64,000 bases of DNA from Streptomyces sp. B21-105 (GCF_036898465.1 NZ_JARUMJ010000001.1:2852001-2916000); one strand, 5' to 3'. Counted from the stretch's first letter, positions 44,281 through 53,834 are shown. Notes: generated by a model not told the origin, from the sequence alone. Program-made: numbers and translations.

Positions 44281-45144
44281 ATGGACGACAACACGGGTAG
44301 ACGAAGGTCGACTTGGCTGAGAGCCACGGCGTCGGCGGCCGCGGCGGCCGCGTTGCTCGGCGGCTGCGGCGCCGGGGACGACAAGGCGGCCGAACCGAGC
44401 CCCTCGGCGTCCGCCGGGTCCGCGGCGCCGACCGCGGTCGGCTCGCCCTCTCCCCCCGCGTCCACCTCCTCGACAGGCGGTGGCACGGCCGCGCTGACGC
44501 CGTTCGAGGCGGACCCCGCCGCAGTGCCCCGGACGGGGCGTCAGGCCGAGGCCCTCGCACAGGCGGTCGCCCTTCAACCGCAGGCCTGGGGTGCGGACTT
44601 CCGGGCCCAGCAGCCGGCCGCGAGCACCCCCGGCACAGTCGCCGTGCTCGACGCACAGTGCCGCTGGCAGCGCCAAACGCTGCCGAAATCCGTCCTGGCC
44701 TCGCTGTCCCGCTACAGCGAACTGCCGGGCGTCGGCGGTAAGGGCACCATCAAGGTCACCTCGGCGGTCACCGTGCACGCCACGGTCCGCGACGCCGACC
44801 AACTGTTGTCCACCACGTTGGAAGAGCCGTTGCGCTGCCCGGTGCAGCAGGTCCGCACCGACGAGCAGATAGCGGGGCTCATGTCGACCGCCAGCCCCTA
44901 CGGCCAGGGCGGCAACACCTACGCCGACGACGAGGTGATCGAGGCAGGTTCCTACCTCACGGGGACGGTCGCGCAGACGTACCGCTGGCAGGTCGCCCGG
45001 CTGGGCACGGTGACCGTGGCGGTGTCGGTGATGGGCGCCAAGGGCTACAAGAACGACGAGTTGCAGCAGTACGTGTCGCCCGCCCTCTACAAAATGCTCG
45101 AGCGCGTGGCGTCCGAGCTCGGTGGGACGAGAGGGCAGAACTGA
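44281..45144 (+). CDS. Lipoprotein upstream of the Ser/Thr kinase pair
   Basis: A 287-residue lipoprotein: a basic n-region (GRRRSTWLRATAS), a hydrophobic stretch and the lipobox ALLGGC (~residue 28), then a Ser/Pro/Ala-rich linker and a mature domain with LSRYSELPGVGGKGTIKVTS and SYLTGTVAQTYRWQVARLGT. No enzymatic motif. The stop overlaps the kinase start (TGATG), so it belongs to the sensor operon and may feed it. Confidence 0.85.
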   Translation: MDDNTGRRRSTWLRATASAAAAAALLGGCGAGDDKAAEPSPSASAGSAAPTAVGSPSPPASTSSTGGGTAALTPFEADPAAVPRTGRQAEALAQAVALQPQAWGADFRAQQPAASTPGTVAVLDAQCRWQRQTLPKSVLASLSRYSELPGVGGKGTIKVTSAVTVHATVRDADQLLSTTLEEPLRCPVQQVRTDEQIAGLMSTASPYGQGGNTYADDEVIEAGSYLTGTVAQTYRWQVARLGTVTVAVSVMGAKGYKNDELQQYVSPALYKMLERVASELGGTRGQN

Positions 45145-46088
45145 TGGAACCGCTGCGTTCTTCCGACCCCGCGCGGATCGCGGACCACCGTCTGCTCGGC
45201 CGGCTCGGCGCCGGCGGCATGGGCGTGGTGTACCTGGCGCGCACGCCCGGCGGCGCGCTGGTCGCGCTGAAGGTGCTGCTCGCCGAGTACGCCGAGGAGC
45301 CGGGCTTCAAGGATCGGTTCCGCCGTGAGGTCGAGGTCGCCCGGCGGGTCGACAGCCCCTGGGCGGTGCCGCTGGTGGACGCCGACGCGGACGCCGAGGC
45401 CCCCTGGCTGGCGACGGCGTTCGTACCGGGTCCTTCGCTGGGCGAGGCGGTGGCCGGATACGGGCCGCTGCCGGAGCACGGGGTGCGGCTGCTCGGCGCC
45501 CGGCTGGCCGAGGCGCTGAGCGAGGTGCACCGGGCCGGACTGGTCCACCGGGACCTGAAGCCCGGCAATGTCCTGATCGCCCACGACGGGCCCCGGCTCA
45601 TCGACTTCGGCATCGCCCGCGCCCCCGAGGACACGGCGCTCACCGCGACCGGCATGGTGGTCGGCACCCCCGGCTATCTCTCGCCCGAGCAGGCCACGGG
45701 ACCCGGTGGCGATGCCATCGGCCCGGCGAGCGACGTGTTCTCCCTCGGCTGCGTCATGGCGTTCGCGGCGACCGGCCGTGCGCCGTTCGGCAGCGGAGCG
45801 GTGGACGCCCTGCTGTACCGGGCGGCGCACGATCCGGCGGACCTGGACGGGATGCCGGCGGCGCTGCGCGAAGTGGTGGAAGCGTCCCTGGAGAAGAACC
45901 CGGCCCGGCGTCCGGACGCCGCGGAGCTGGTGCGGCGGTTGACGGCCGAGAGCGAGCCGCAGGCCGGGCCCCAGGGCGAGCCGCGGGACGAATCCGCGGG
46001 ACGAGTCGGACGGCGACCCGCAGGACCGACCCCAGGGCGACCCTCGGATCGCGCTACAGGGCGCACCGCGGGGAGGAGCGCAGAGTGA
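45144..46088 (+). CDS. Ser/Thr protein kinase domain, separated by a frameshift from its receptor half
   Basis: Cytoplasmic Hanks-type kinase. The Gly-rich loop is GRLGAGGMGVVYLA, the ATP Lys is in ALKVLLAEY, the catalytic loop is VHRDLKPGNVL, DFG is in LIDFGIARA, and GTPGYLSPEQ closes the activation segment. After about residue 285 the frame should continue into a linker and an extracytoplasmic ligand-binding domain, as in the paralogue at 47604. Instead a frame change around 45985-46010, inside two copies of CCGCGGGACGA, sends it to a stop at 46088. The next frame carries the expected continuation (GWLPEPVTRLIAERSAAALA and onward), so this looks like a recent slip. Confidence 0.85.
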   Translation: MEPLRSSDPARIADHRLLGRLGAGGMGVVYLARTPGGALVALKVLLAEYAEEPGFKDRFRREVEVARRVDSPWAVPLVDADADAEAPWLATAFVPGPSLGEAVAGYGPLPEHGVRLLGARLAEALSEVHRAGLVHRDLKPGNVLIAHDGPRLIDFGIARAPEDTALTATGMVVGTPGYLSPEQATGPGGDAIGPASDVFSLGCVMAFAATGRAPFGSGAVDALLYRAAHDPADLDGMPAALREVVEASLEKNPARRPDAAELVRRLTAESEPQAGPQGEPRDESAGRVGRRPAGPTPGRPSDRATGRTAGRSAE

Positions 46089-46302
46089 GCCGCAGAGTGG
46101 CCCGCAGGATGAACAGCGGAGCGAGCCGCAGGACGAACGGGCGTCCGGGTGGCTGCCCGAGCCGGTCACCCGGCTGATCGCCGAGCGGTCGGCGGCCGCG
46201 CTCGCCCTGCCGGACATCGAGCACACCCAGCTCACCGGACAGCGGCCCTCCCCGGCACGGTCCGGCGCGGAGCCGGAAGGCCTGCCGGGCGCCGCTGCCG
46301 AC

Positions 46303-47604
46303 GTGCAGGACACACCCCCCGACCAGGACACCGGCGAAAAGACGGCCTCGGCGCCCGAGTCGCAGGACGCCCGCCCGGCCGGCCGACGCCGCTTCCTGCT
46401 GCTCGCCGGCACTGCCGTGGCGGTCGCGGCGGGCGCGGGCGGCACGGCCTGGTGGGCGTCGACCCGGGACGACGACGCGAAGGGCGCCGCACCCGCCGCC
46501 GCACGGCGGCCCGTGCACACCCTCGCGCTGCACGGCGACCTCAGTGGCCCGCAGCAGGCGACGGGCCGGGCGCAGGAGCGCGGACTGCGGCTGGCCGTCG
46601 CGGAGTTCAACGCGCGCGGCGACTCCCCGTTCACCGTGAAGGTCAGGGCCGTCGACGACAAGGGCGACCCGGCGACCTCGACCCGGCTCGCCGGGGAACT
46701 CGCGGCCGACCCGTCGGTCCTCGCCGTGGTCGGTCCGACCACCGACGCCACGGCGCAGGCGGCGCTCGGCAAGTACGCCGCCGGAGGGCTGCCTGCCGTC
46801 GCCGTGTCCCCCGGCAGCATGAGCCTGCTCATCCAGGGTTTCAGCTCGTTCCTGCTCGGTCGGCTGCCCGACTCGGTGCTCGCCATATACATCAGCAACT
46901 ACCTCCGCGGCACCGGTCGTTCACGCAAGGTCGGCCTCGTCGTCGACCGTCCGGCCGGCAACTACGGGACGGACCTCGCCACCTCCCTCAACACGCAGCT
47001 CACCAACGCACGGCAGCCCGCCGTGCCGGAGGTGGTCAGCGCGATGCGCGACGACTTCGGCAACGTGGTGGACTCGGTGCTCTCCGCGGGCGCCGACTCC
47101 GTGTTCTTCGCCGGACTGCCCGACCGGGGCGCACTGATCGCCGCGGCCTTGCGGCAACGGTCCTTCCAGGGTGCGCGGGTGTCCGGGCCGGCCCTGCTCG
47201 ACGCCCGGTTCCTGACCGCTGCCCAGCAGGACACCGAGGGCTGGGCGATGGTGGCCCCGGTCATCGACGCGACCCGCAAGCCCGAGGCGGCGAAGTTCGC
47301 GGCCGCCTACCGCGAGCGCTTCAAGGAGGCGCCGCCCCGGTACGCGGCGGAGGCCTACGACGTGACCGGAATGCTGCTGAAGGCCCTGTCCGGGCTGCCG
47401 GCGAAGAGCCGCACCCGCGAGAACCTCCATGAAGCCGTGCTGACGGGGAAGTACCAGGGCATCACCAAGCAGTTCGCCTTCGATCTGACCACCCCCCAGT
47501 TGGCCAGGTCCGGCCTGATGGCCATCGACGGCACCGGCGGCTTTCTCTGGCGGGTCGAGAAGGGCGGCTTCGTGTACGACGGCCCCGCGCCGCTCACCGT
47601 CTGA
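46303..47604 (+). CDS. Extracytoplasmic ligand-binding (branched-chain amino acid receptor-like) half of the broken kinase
   Basis: After a membrane or export segment (RRRFLLLAGTAVAVAAGAGG), about 380 residues form a periplasmic-binding-protein type I fold like LivJ receptors: HTLALHGDLSGPQQATGRAQ, LAADPSVLAVVGPTTDATAQ and FFAGLPDRGALIAAALRQRS. The frame is open from about 46020, and the GTG at 46303 is only the first good start in it. The preceding ~280 bases in this frame encode the linker ending GWLPEP. With the kinase half it would make one protein like 47604-49814. Confidence 0.75.
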   Translation: MQDTPPDQDTGEKTASAPESQDARPAGRRRFLLLAGTAVAVAAGAGGTAWWASTRDDDAKGAAPAAARRPVHTLALHGDLSGPQQATGRAQERGLRLAVAEFNARGDSPFTVKVRAVDDKGDPATSTRLAGELAADPSVLAVVGPTTDATAQAALGKYAAGGLPAVAVSPGSMSLLIQGFSSFLLGRLPDSVLAIYISNYLRGTGRSRKVGLVVDRPAGNYGTDLATSLNTQLTNARQPAVPEVVSAMRDDFGNVVDSVLSAGADSVFFAGLPDRGALIAAALRQRSFQGARVSGPALLDARFLTAAQQDTEGWAMVAPVIDATRKPEAAKFAAAYRERFKEAPPRYAAEAYDVTGMLLKALSGLPAKSRTRENLHEAVLTGKYQGITKQFAFDLTTPQLARSGLMAIDGTGGFLWRVEKGGFVYDGPAPLTV

Positions 47605-49814
47605 TGGAGCCGCTGCGCACCGGCGACCCGTCCCGGCTCGGCCGCTACCGACTGCTGCGGCGGCTGGGCGCCGGCGGCATGGGCGTCGTCTTCCTGGCCC
47701 GCGCGCCCGGCGGGGCGATCGCCGCGGTCAAGACGGTGCGTGCCGCGTACGCGGAGGAACCGGGATTCCGGGCCCGGTTCCGCCGCGAGGCGCAGGCCGC
47801 CCGGCAGGTGCACAGCCCCTGGGTGGTGCCGCTGCTGGATGCCGACGCCGACGCGGAGACGCCGTGGCTGGCGACCTCGTACGTGCCGGGCCCGTCGCTC
47901 TCCGAGACGGTGGAGGTCTTCGGACCGCTGTCCGTCACCTCCGTGCGGGTGCTGGGGATCCGGCTCGCCGAAGCCCTCGAAGCGGTCCACGCGGCGGGGC
48001 TCGTACACCGTGACGTGAAGCCGGGCAACGTGCTGCTGGCCCCGGACGGGCCGCGGCTCATCGACTTCGGCATCGCCCGCGCCCCGGAGGCCACGGCGCT
48101 CACCTCCAGCGGCGTCATCGTCGGCTCACCCGGCTTCCTCTCACCCGAGCAGGCACGGGCGCGCGGCGGGGAGATCGGCCCGCCCAGCGACGTGTTCTCG
48201 CTGGCGTGCGTGCTCGCTTTCGCCGCGACCGGGGTACGGCCCTTCGGCGACGGCGGGGCTGCGGGCGTGCTGCTGCGCACGGTCTACGAGGAGCCGGACC
48301 CGGCCGCGTTCCCGGACGCCCTGGCGCCCCTGCTGACATCCTGCCTGCACAAGGACCCGGCCGCCCGCCCCGACCTCGCCCGCCTGCGAGCGGAACTCGA
48401 GGTGGGCGTCGACGCCGGCCCGGGCGGAAAGGCTGGGTGGCTGCCCGAGCCGGTCGCCCGCCTGATCAGCGACCGGTCCGCCGCCGTGCTCGCCCTCGAC
48501 GCCGTCGAGCCGACCCAGGTGTCCGCGCCGGCGAGCACGGTGTCCCCGGACGCCGCGACGATGACAGCCGTCCGGGCCGCACCGTCCGTCGCACCCGGCA
48601 TCCGCCGTCGCAGTTTCCTGCGCCTCGGATCGACGGCCGGGGTCCTGGCGGCCGGTGGCGGCGGAGCCTGGTGGTGGAGCACCCGCAGCGGTACGCCGAC
48701 GCCGGCGACGTCCGGGGCGAGCGCGCGCCCCGAACTGGTCGTCGCGTTCCAGGGCGACCTGACCGGCCCCGCGAAGGACAGCGGGAACGCCCAGCTGGGC
48801 GGCGCCCGGCTGGCCGTCGAGCAGGTCAACGCCCAGAGCGTCCGTCCCCTTCGCCTGAAGCTGGTCCCGTACGACGACGGCGGCGACCCGGCCCGGGCCG
48901 CGAGCCTGGCCGGGCGGCTGGTGAAGGACGCCGGCGTCCTCGCGGTGCTGGGGCCCACCGGCGACGCGTGCTTCCTGAGCACCGAGGCGGCGTACACCAA
49001 GGCGACGATGCCCGTGGTCACCGTCTCGGTGGACGTCGGTCTCACCGGCAGGTCGTTCGGCTACGACCAGTTCCGCTCCCACGCGGCGCTGCACGTCGAG
49101 AGGACGCTCCTCGCCGCCCCCTGCGTCCGCTACCTCAGCAACCACGTCGACGCCCGCAAGGTGTTCCTGGTGGACGACCGCGCACAGGGCGACACCGCCT
49201 GGGAGCTGTGCGACCTGGCGCGGCGGGCACTACGAAAAGCGGGCCGGGAGGCCATGCTGACGAGCGTCCCCGCCGGGAGACTCGACTACACGGCGCTGGC
49301 CGCGTCGGTGCTGTCCGCGGGCGCGGACGCGGTCGTGTGCACGGGCGACGCGGCCCGGACCGCGGGACTGGCGTCCGCCTTGACAGCGGCCGGGTTCACC
49401 GGCGCCCGCATGGCGACGGAACAGGCCTTCGGCCCCGGATTCCTCACCGCCGCAGGGGCCGCCGCGACCGGCTGGGTCTTCGCGACCTCGTTCACCGACC
49501 CCGCCGTCCGCCCGTCCGCCCGCGCCTTCGCCGCCGCCTACCGCACCCGGTTCGGCGCCGCCCCCGGCTGGTACGCGGCCGAGGCCTACGACGCCGTGAT
49601 GTTCCTGGCGGCGGTCTGCGCGCAGGACGGCACGGCTCTGAGAGAGCGCGGCGCGATCGCCCACCGGCTGCCCGAGGTCACGCACACCGGGATCACCCGC
49701 ACCGTCAAGTACAGCCAGGGGAACGGCTACAACAACGACGCGATGTTCCTCTACGAGGTCACCGACGGAGCGTTCCACTACCTCGGCCAGTACAAGGAGG
49801 CGGCGGTGTCGTGA
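47604..49814 (+). CDS. Ser/Thr protein kinase fused to an extracytoplasmic periplasmic-binding-protein receptor
   Basis: An intact 736-residue membrane receptor kinase. Kinase domain: GAGGMGVVFLARAPG, AVKTVRAAYAEEPG, VHRDVKPGNVLLAPDG, LIDFGIARAPE, GSPGFLSPEQ (residues 1-270). Linker with GWLPEPVARLISDRSAAVLA; a single export or membrane segment at about 335-355 (RRRSFLRLGSTAGVLAAGGG); then a type I periplasmic-binding fold: LVVAFQGDLTGPAKDSGNAQ, GVLAVLGPTGDACFLSTEAA, VLSAGADAVVCTGDAARTAG. Outer ligand binding would control phosphorylation inside. It starts one base into the stop of the preceding frame (TGATG), so the operon is coupled. Confidence 0.92.
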   Translation: MEPLRTGDPSRLGRYRLLRRLGAGGMGVVFLARAPGGAIAAVKTVRAAYAEEPGFRARFRREAQAARQVHSPWVVPLLDADADAETPWLATSYVPGPSLSETVEVFGPLSVTSVRVLGIRLAEALEAVHAAGLVHRDVKPGNVLLAPDGPRLIDFGIARAPEATALTSSGVIVGSPGFLSPEQARARGGEIGPPSDVFSLACVLAFAATGVRPFGDGGAAGVLLRTVYEEPDPAAFPDALAPLLTSCLHKDPAARPDLARLRAELEVGVDAGPGGKAGWLPEPVARLISDRSAAVLALDAVEPTQVSAPASTVSPDAATMTAVRAAPSVAPGIRRRSFLRLGSTAGVLAAGGGGAWWWSTRSGTPTPATSGASARPELVVAFQGDLTGPAKDSGNAQLGGARLAVEQVNAQSVRPLRLKLVPYDDGGDPARAASLAGRLVKDAGVLAVLGPTGDACFLSTEAAYTKATMPVVTVSVDVGLTGRSFGYDQFRSHAALHVERTLLAAPCVRYLSNHVDARKVFLVDDRAQGDTAWELCDLARRALRKAGREAMLTSVPAGRLDYTALAASVLSAGADAVVCTGDAARTAGLASALTAAGFTGARMATEQAFGPGFLTAAGAAATGWVFATSFTDPAVRPSARAFAAAYRTRFGAAPGWYAAEAYDAVMFLAAVCAQDGTALRERGAIAHRLPEVTHTGITRTVKYSQGNGYNNDAMFLYEVTDGAFHYLGQYKEAAVS

Positions 49815-49874
49815 ACGGGGGGTGCCCTCACCCCCCCACCGGCCCGGACGAAGGGGCGGCCGTCGACGCGTCGC

Positions 49875-51347
49875 TCACTCCGCGTCGGCGACGACCGAGC
49901 CCACCCGTTCGGCAAGGCCCGGATCGCGTCGGACCAGGAGCGTCGCGTAGCAGACGGCCGCGACGAGGGTGCCCAGAGCCGCGTACGGGAACCAGCTGTA
50001 CGGGGCGGGCTGTCCCGGCTTGGCGAGGTAGTACAGCGGGACCAGTACGGCCAGGGCGCCGGCCGCGGGCAGCACCACGTGCCGCACGATCCGGAACTCC
50101 TGCGGACGGTACCTGCGGTAGTACAGCGGCAGCGCGATGTTGGACGCGAGGTAGACCAGCAGGATCAGGATGGCGCCCAGGCTCGACGACTCGGCGAAGA
50201 ACACCACCGGGTTCATCTGACCGCCGTCCGCTCCGAGCACATGCCCCAGACCCCAGCCGACGATGATCAGCAGCGCGGTCGCGGCGAAGGTGACGATCGC
50301 GTTGTTCGGCGTACGGCGCGTGGGGTGCACATAGCCGAAGAAGGACGGGAGCAGCCCCTCGCGTCCGGCGTTGAAGACCAGCCTGGCCTGGGAGTTGATG
50401 CCCGCGATCAGCACGCCGAGCGTGGAGGTCAGGCCGCCGACGTAGGCGAGGAGGGCGAGCGCCCCCAGCGTGTGCTGGGCGACGTCGATGAAGGGGATCC
50501 GGGAGTCTCCGAGCCGCTGCACGTCGTAGCCGAAGCCGGTGACCGTGGCGTAGGAGAAGAGGATGTAGCTCACCGTCATGATCGCGACGGAGGAGAACAC
50601 GGCGCGGCCGACGTTGCGCCGCGGGTTCTCCGTCTCCTCGGCCAGCGCCGCCGAGTTCTCCCAGCCGATGAACAGGTACACCGCCAGCGGGAAACCCGCC
50701 GCGAGACCCCTGACGCCGTGGGTGAGGTGGGAGGGCAGGAACGGAGCGACGGAGAGGTCGCCCCGGTGCTCGAAGAGTGCCGCGACCGAGACCACGACCA
50801 GCACGAGCATCTCGACGCCGAAGAAGTATCCGGCCCACTTGGTGGACACCACGATCCCGCGCAGCATCAGCACCACCGCCAGCCCGGTCAGCAGCACCGT
50901 CCAGATGATCCACGGCAGGTCGACGCCGGTGTAGTGGTGCAGGGTGATCTGCATGAACCCGCCGGAGATCGCGATGACGGAGGCCATCGCGATGATGTAG
51001 CCGACTCCGGCGAGCAGCGCCGTGGTCACCGCGCTGACCGGCCCGAAGGTCTTGCCGACGAAGGTGGTGAAGCTGCCCGCCGAGGGGTGCGCCCGGGAGA
51101 ACTCGGCCAGCGTGTTGCCGAACAGTGCGACCGCCGCGCCCGCCGCCATGATGGTCAGCGGGGAGGCCACGCCCGCCGTGGTGGCGAGGAAGGCGAAGCC
51201 GAAGAAGAAGCTCATGGCCGGGCCGACGTTGGCCATCGTGGCCGCGGCGATGTCCGCCATGCCGAGGACGCCGCCGCGCAGGCGCTGGGGCGTGCCGTCG
51301 GCGCGGCGCGACGCCTTCGGCGATCCGGCGGATCCGGACTCGGTCAT
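49875..51347 (-). CDS. APC superfamily amino acid permease
   Basis: A 490-residue permease of the amino acid-polyamine-organocation superfamily with 12 hydrophobic segments. The helix 1 signature is MADIAAATMANVGPAMSFFF; IGWENSAALAEETENPRRNV is the family's conserved helix 6-7 motif, and NSQARLVFNAGREGLLPSFF is the loop 8-9 region. The ATG at 51347 has GGGAG upstream. Substrate unknown. The GntR gene lies upstream on the same strand with 47 bases between, so it probably regulates this permease. Confidence 0.92.
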   Translation of the reverse strand: MTESGSAGSPKASRRADGTPQRLRGGVLGMADIAAATMANVGPAMSFFFGFAFLATTAGVASPLTIMAAGAAVALFGNTLAEFSRAHPSAGSFTTFVGKTFGPVSAVTTALLAGVGYIIAMASVIAISGGFMQITLHHYTGVDLPWIIWTVLLTGLAVVLMLRGIVVSTKWAGYFFGVEMLVLVVVSVAALFEHRGDLSVAPFLPSHLTHGVRGLAAGFPLAVYLFIGWENSAALAEETENPRRNVGRAVFSSVAIMTVSYILFSYATVTGFGYDVQRLGDSRIPFIDVAQHTLGALALLAYVGGLTSTLGVLIAGINSQARLVFNAGREGLLPSFFGYVHPTRRTPNNAIVTFAATALLIIVGWGLGHVLGADGGQMNPVVFFAESSSLGAILILLVYLASNIALPLYYRRYRPQEFRIVRHVVLPAAGALAVLVPLYYLAKPGQPAPYSWFPYAALGTLVAAVCYATLLVRRDPGLAERVGSVVADAE

Positions 51348-51394
51348 GACGGCAACTCCCTTCCGAGAGGTCGGTTCGGTTCGGCTCTGCGGGT

Positions 51395-52141
51395 TCAGTT
51401 CGGTTCGGCGCTGCGGGACGGGTTCGGTTCGGCTCCGAGAGGTCGGTCCGGTTCGGCGTGCCGGTGTGCCTTCACCGCTCGCACCGCCGGGTCCATCGCG
51501 CCGCGGCCGAGTTCGTCGAGCAGGTCCAGGTGGCAGCGGTTGCGAGCCCGTACGACCGCGGGGTCCGGCGCGGGCCCCAGCAGGCACTGCTTGCCGAGCA
51601 GGTCGGCGGCGAACTCCCTGATCCCGGCGCCGCCGAGGGCCTCCGCGAGGTCGAGGTGGAAGCGGGTCTCCAGTTCGAGCAGCCGGGCCGGGTCGTCGGT
51701 CAGGTCCATCTCCTCGACCAGCGCCCGCAGCCCGTCGAGCCGGCCGTCGGGCAGCTCGCCCGCGGTGTGCGCGACGAGCCCGCACTCGAGCAGCAGATGG
51801 AAGGAGTCCAGGGCGGCCGCCTCGTCGGCGTCGTACATCACGGCGACGACCGCGTCCCAGTCGGCGGCGACGAAGGTCCCGCCTGCCCGGCCCCGACGGC
51901 GGTCGAGCAGGCCGTCCTGGCACATGACCTCCAGCGCGCGTCGCACGGTGATCTCACTGATCCCGAGCTCCTCGGCGAGGACCCCCGCGTCCGGCAGCCG
52001 GTCCCCCGGCAAGACGGACCGCAGCCGCACCCGCAGGGCGATCCGGGACCGGACGAGTTCCGCTCCTGTGGGGCCCCGGCCGGCCAGGACGCGTGTGTCC
52101 CAGCCGCTGTAGGGGCCGAACTTGCCCGGTGCATTCACCAC
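51395..52141 (-). CDS. GntR family regulator with FCD domain
   Basis: The winged-helix domain (LRSVLPGDRLPDAGVLAEEL, then GISEITVRRALEVMCQDGLL) precedes a C-terminal FCD ligand-binding domain with RLLELETRFHLDLAEALGG and ARNRCHLDLLDELGRG, which carry Asp/His metal-site residues. The start is one of two adjacent GTG codons (52141 or 52138). The last ~30 codons are built from GGTTCGG-type repeats (PDRPLGAEPNPSRSAEPN), suggesting expansion at the C terminus. Confidence 0.88.
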   Translation of the reverse strand: MVNAPGKFGPYSGWDTRVLAGRGPTGAELVRSRIALRVRLRSVLPGDRLPDAGVLAEELGISEITVRRALEVMCQDGLLDRRRGRAGGTFVAADWDAVVAVMYDADEAAALDSFHLLLECGLVAHTAGELPDGRLDGLRALVEEMDLTDDPARLLELETRFHLDLAEALGGAGIREFAADLLGKQCLLGPAPDPAVVRARNRCHLDLLDELGRGAMDPAVRAVKAHRHAEPDRPLGAEPNPSRSAEPN

Positions 52142-52246
52142 GGCGCCACCTTAACGGCCTGGCGAGCGGGGTCACGGTGTGGTCCACAGAGGCTCCCGGA
52201 AGAGACGGTTCCGCGCTGCACGAAAAATAGAGCAAGGTGAACAGTT

Positions 52247-52261
52247 AAACAAGTCTTGTTT
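52247..52261. promoter_or_regulatory. Perfect 15-bp palindrome upstream of the second permease
   Basis: AAACAAGTCTTGTTT lies in an unusually AT-rich patch, 65 bases before the permease start and 106 bases from the GntR start. It is followed by a run of T. It could be an operator (for the GntR protein, for instance) or, read on the plus strand, a short hairpin with a T tract. Confidence 0.5.
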
Positions 52262-52326
52262 TTTTCGATCGTACTGAACTAATTTCCAGACGCTCCTGGT
52301 CCGTCCTCCCTGTCCGTCCTCCCTCC

Positions 52327-53814
52327 ATGGATGTCGAGATGACCACAACCGTCCCCAAAACCCCTTCCGCCGAGCCCGGCGAGCCCGGTGGCTCCGGTGG
52401 CTCCGGTGGCTCCGGCGGCCTCCAGGCCGGACTCAAGAACCGCCACCTGTCGATGATCGCGATCGGCGGTGTCATCGGCGCCGGGCTGTTCGTCGGCTCC
52501 GGCTCCGGCATCGCCGCCGCCGGCCCCGGCATCCTCGTCTCGTACGCGCTCGTCGGCGTCCTCGTCGTCCTCGTGATGCGCATGCTCGGCGAGATGGCCG
52601 CGGCCAACCCCACCTCGGGTTCGTTCTCCGCCTACGCGGACCGCGCGCTGGGCCGCTGGGCGGGCTTCACCATCGGCTGGCTGTACTGGTTCTTCTGGGT
52701 CGTGGTGCTCGCCGTCGAGGCGACGGCGGGGGCGAAGATCCTGGCCGGCTGGGTCCCCGCGGTGCCGCAGTGGGGCTGGGCCCTGATCGTCATGATCGTC
52801 CTGACCGCCACCAACCTGGTCTCGGTCGGCTCCTACGGCGAGTTCGAGTTCTGGTTCGCCGGCATCAAGGTCGTCGCCATCGCCGCGTTCATCGTGCTCG
52901 GCGGACTGGCGATCTTCGGACTGCTGCCCGGCTCCGACCACCCTGCGAGCGGCTTCTCCAACCTCACCGCGCACGGCGGCTTCCTCCCCAACGGCCCCGG
53001 CGCGATCCTCACCGGCGTCCTGATGGTCGTCTTCTCCTTCATGGGCAGCGAGATCGTCACCCTGGCCGCGGGCGAGACCGCCGACCCGCGGGCCGCCGTC
53101 ACCAAGGCCACCAACAGCGTGATCTGGCGGATCGCGGTGTTCTACCTGGGCTCCATCCTCATCGTGGTGTCGCTGCTGCGCTGGGACGACCCGGCGATCC
53201 TGAAGGACGGCTCGTACGTCGCCGCCCTCAGCTCCATCGGCATCCCGCACGCCGCCCAGATCATGAACACCATCGTGCTGACGTCGGTGCTGTCCTGCCT
53301 CAACTCGGGCCTGTACACCGCCTCGCGCATGGCCTTCTCGCTCGGTCGCCGAAGCGACGCCCCGGCCGCCTTCGGACAGACCACGGGCCGCGGTGTGCCG
53401 CGCGCAGCCATCCTGGCCTCAGTCGTCTTCGGGTTCGTCGCCGTCGCCTTCAACTACCTCTGGCCCGACACGGTCTTCCAGTTCCTGCTCAACGCCTCCG
53501 GCGCGATCGCCCTGTTCGTCTGGCTGGTGATCTGCTTCTCCCAGCTGCGGATGCGCAAGATCATCGAGCGGGAGTCACCGGAGAAACTGGTCGTCCGGAT
53601 GTGGCTCTACCCCTACCTGACCTGGGCGACCATCGCCCTGATCACCTTCGTCCTCGGCTACATGCTCACCGACACGGCCGACGGCGGCGGCCGCGACCAG
53701 GTGGTCCTGTCCACGGCGGTGGCGGCGGCCGTGGTGCTCTTCGCGGTGGTGCGCGGCCGCCTGTCGGCAAGGACCAGGGCACGGGAATCCGCCGACACGG
53801 TTCCCCTGTCCTGA
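52327..53814 (+). CDS. GabP/amino acid permease (AAT family)
   Basis: A 495-residue amino acid permease of the GABA/aromatic AAT type. After a Gly/Ser repeat tail (GGSGGSGGSGG), NRHLSMIAIGGVIGAGLFVG opens helix 1; GEMAAANPTSGSFSAYADRA is the AAT signature loop, and GSEIVTLAAGETADPRAAVT is the helix 6-7 motif. Twelve membrane helices. The ATG at 52327 or the next one (52339) could be used. Divergent from the GntR gene, with the palindrome between. Confidence 0.92.
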   Translation: MDVEMTTTVPKTPSAEPGEPGGSGGSGGSGGLQAGLKNRHLSMIAIGGVIGAGLFVGSGSGIAAAGPGILVSYALVGVLVVLVMRMLGEMAAANPTSGSFSAYADRALGRWAGFTIGWLYWFFWVVVLAVEATAGAKILAGWVPAVPQWGWALIVMIVLTATNLVSVGSYGEFEFWFAGIKVVAIAAFIVLGGLAIFGLLPGSDHPASGFSNLTAHGGFLPNGPGAILTGVLMVVFSFMGSEIVTLAAGETADPRAAVTKATNSVIWRIAVFYLGSILIVVSLLRWDDPAILKDGSYVAALSSIGIPHAAQIMNTIVLTSVLSCLNSGLYTASRMAFSLGRRSDAPAAFGQTTGRGVPRAAILASVVFGFVAVAFNYLWPDTVFQFLLNASGAIALFVWLVICFSQLRMRKIIERESPEKLVVRMWLYPYLTWATIALITFVLGYMLTDTADGGGRDQVVLSTAVAAAVVLFAVVRGRLSARTRARESADTVPLS

Positions 53815-53834
53815 CACACCGGACACCGAACCCG

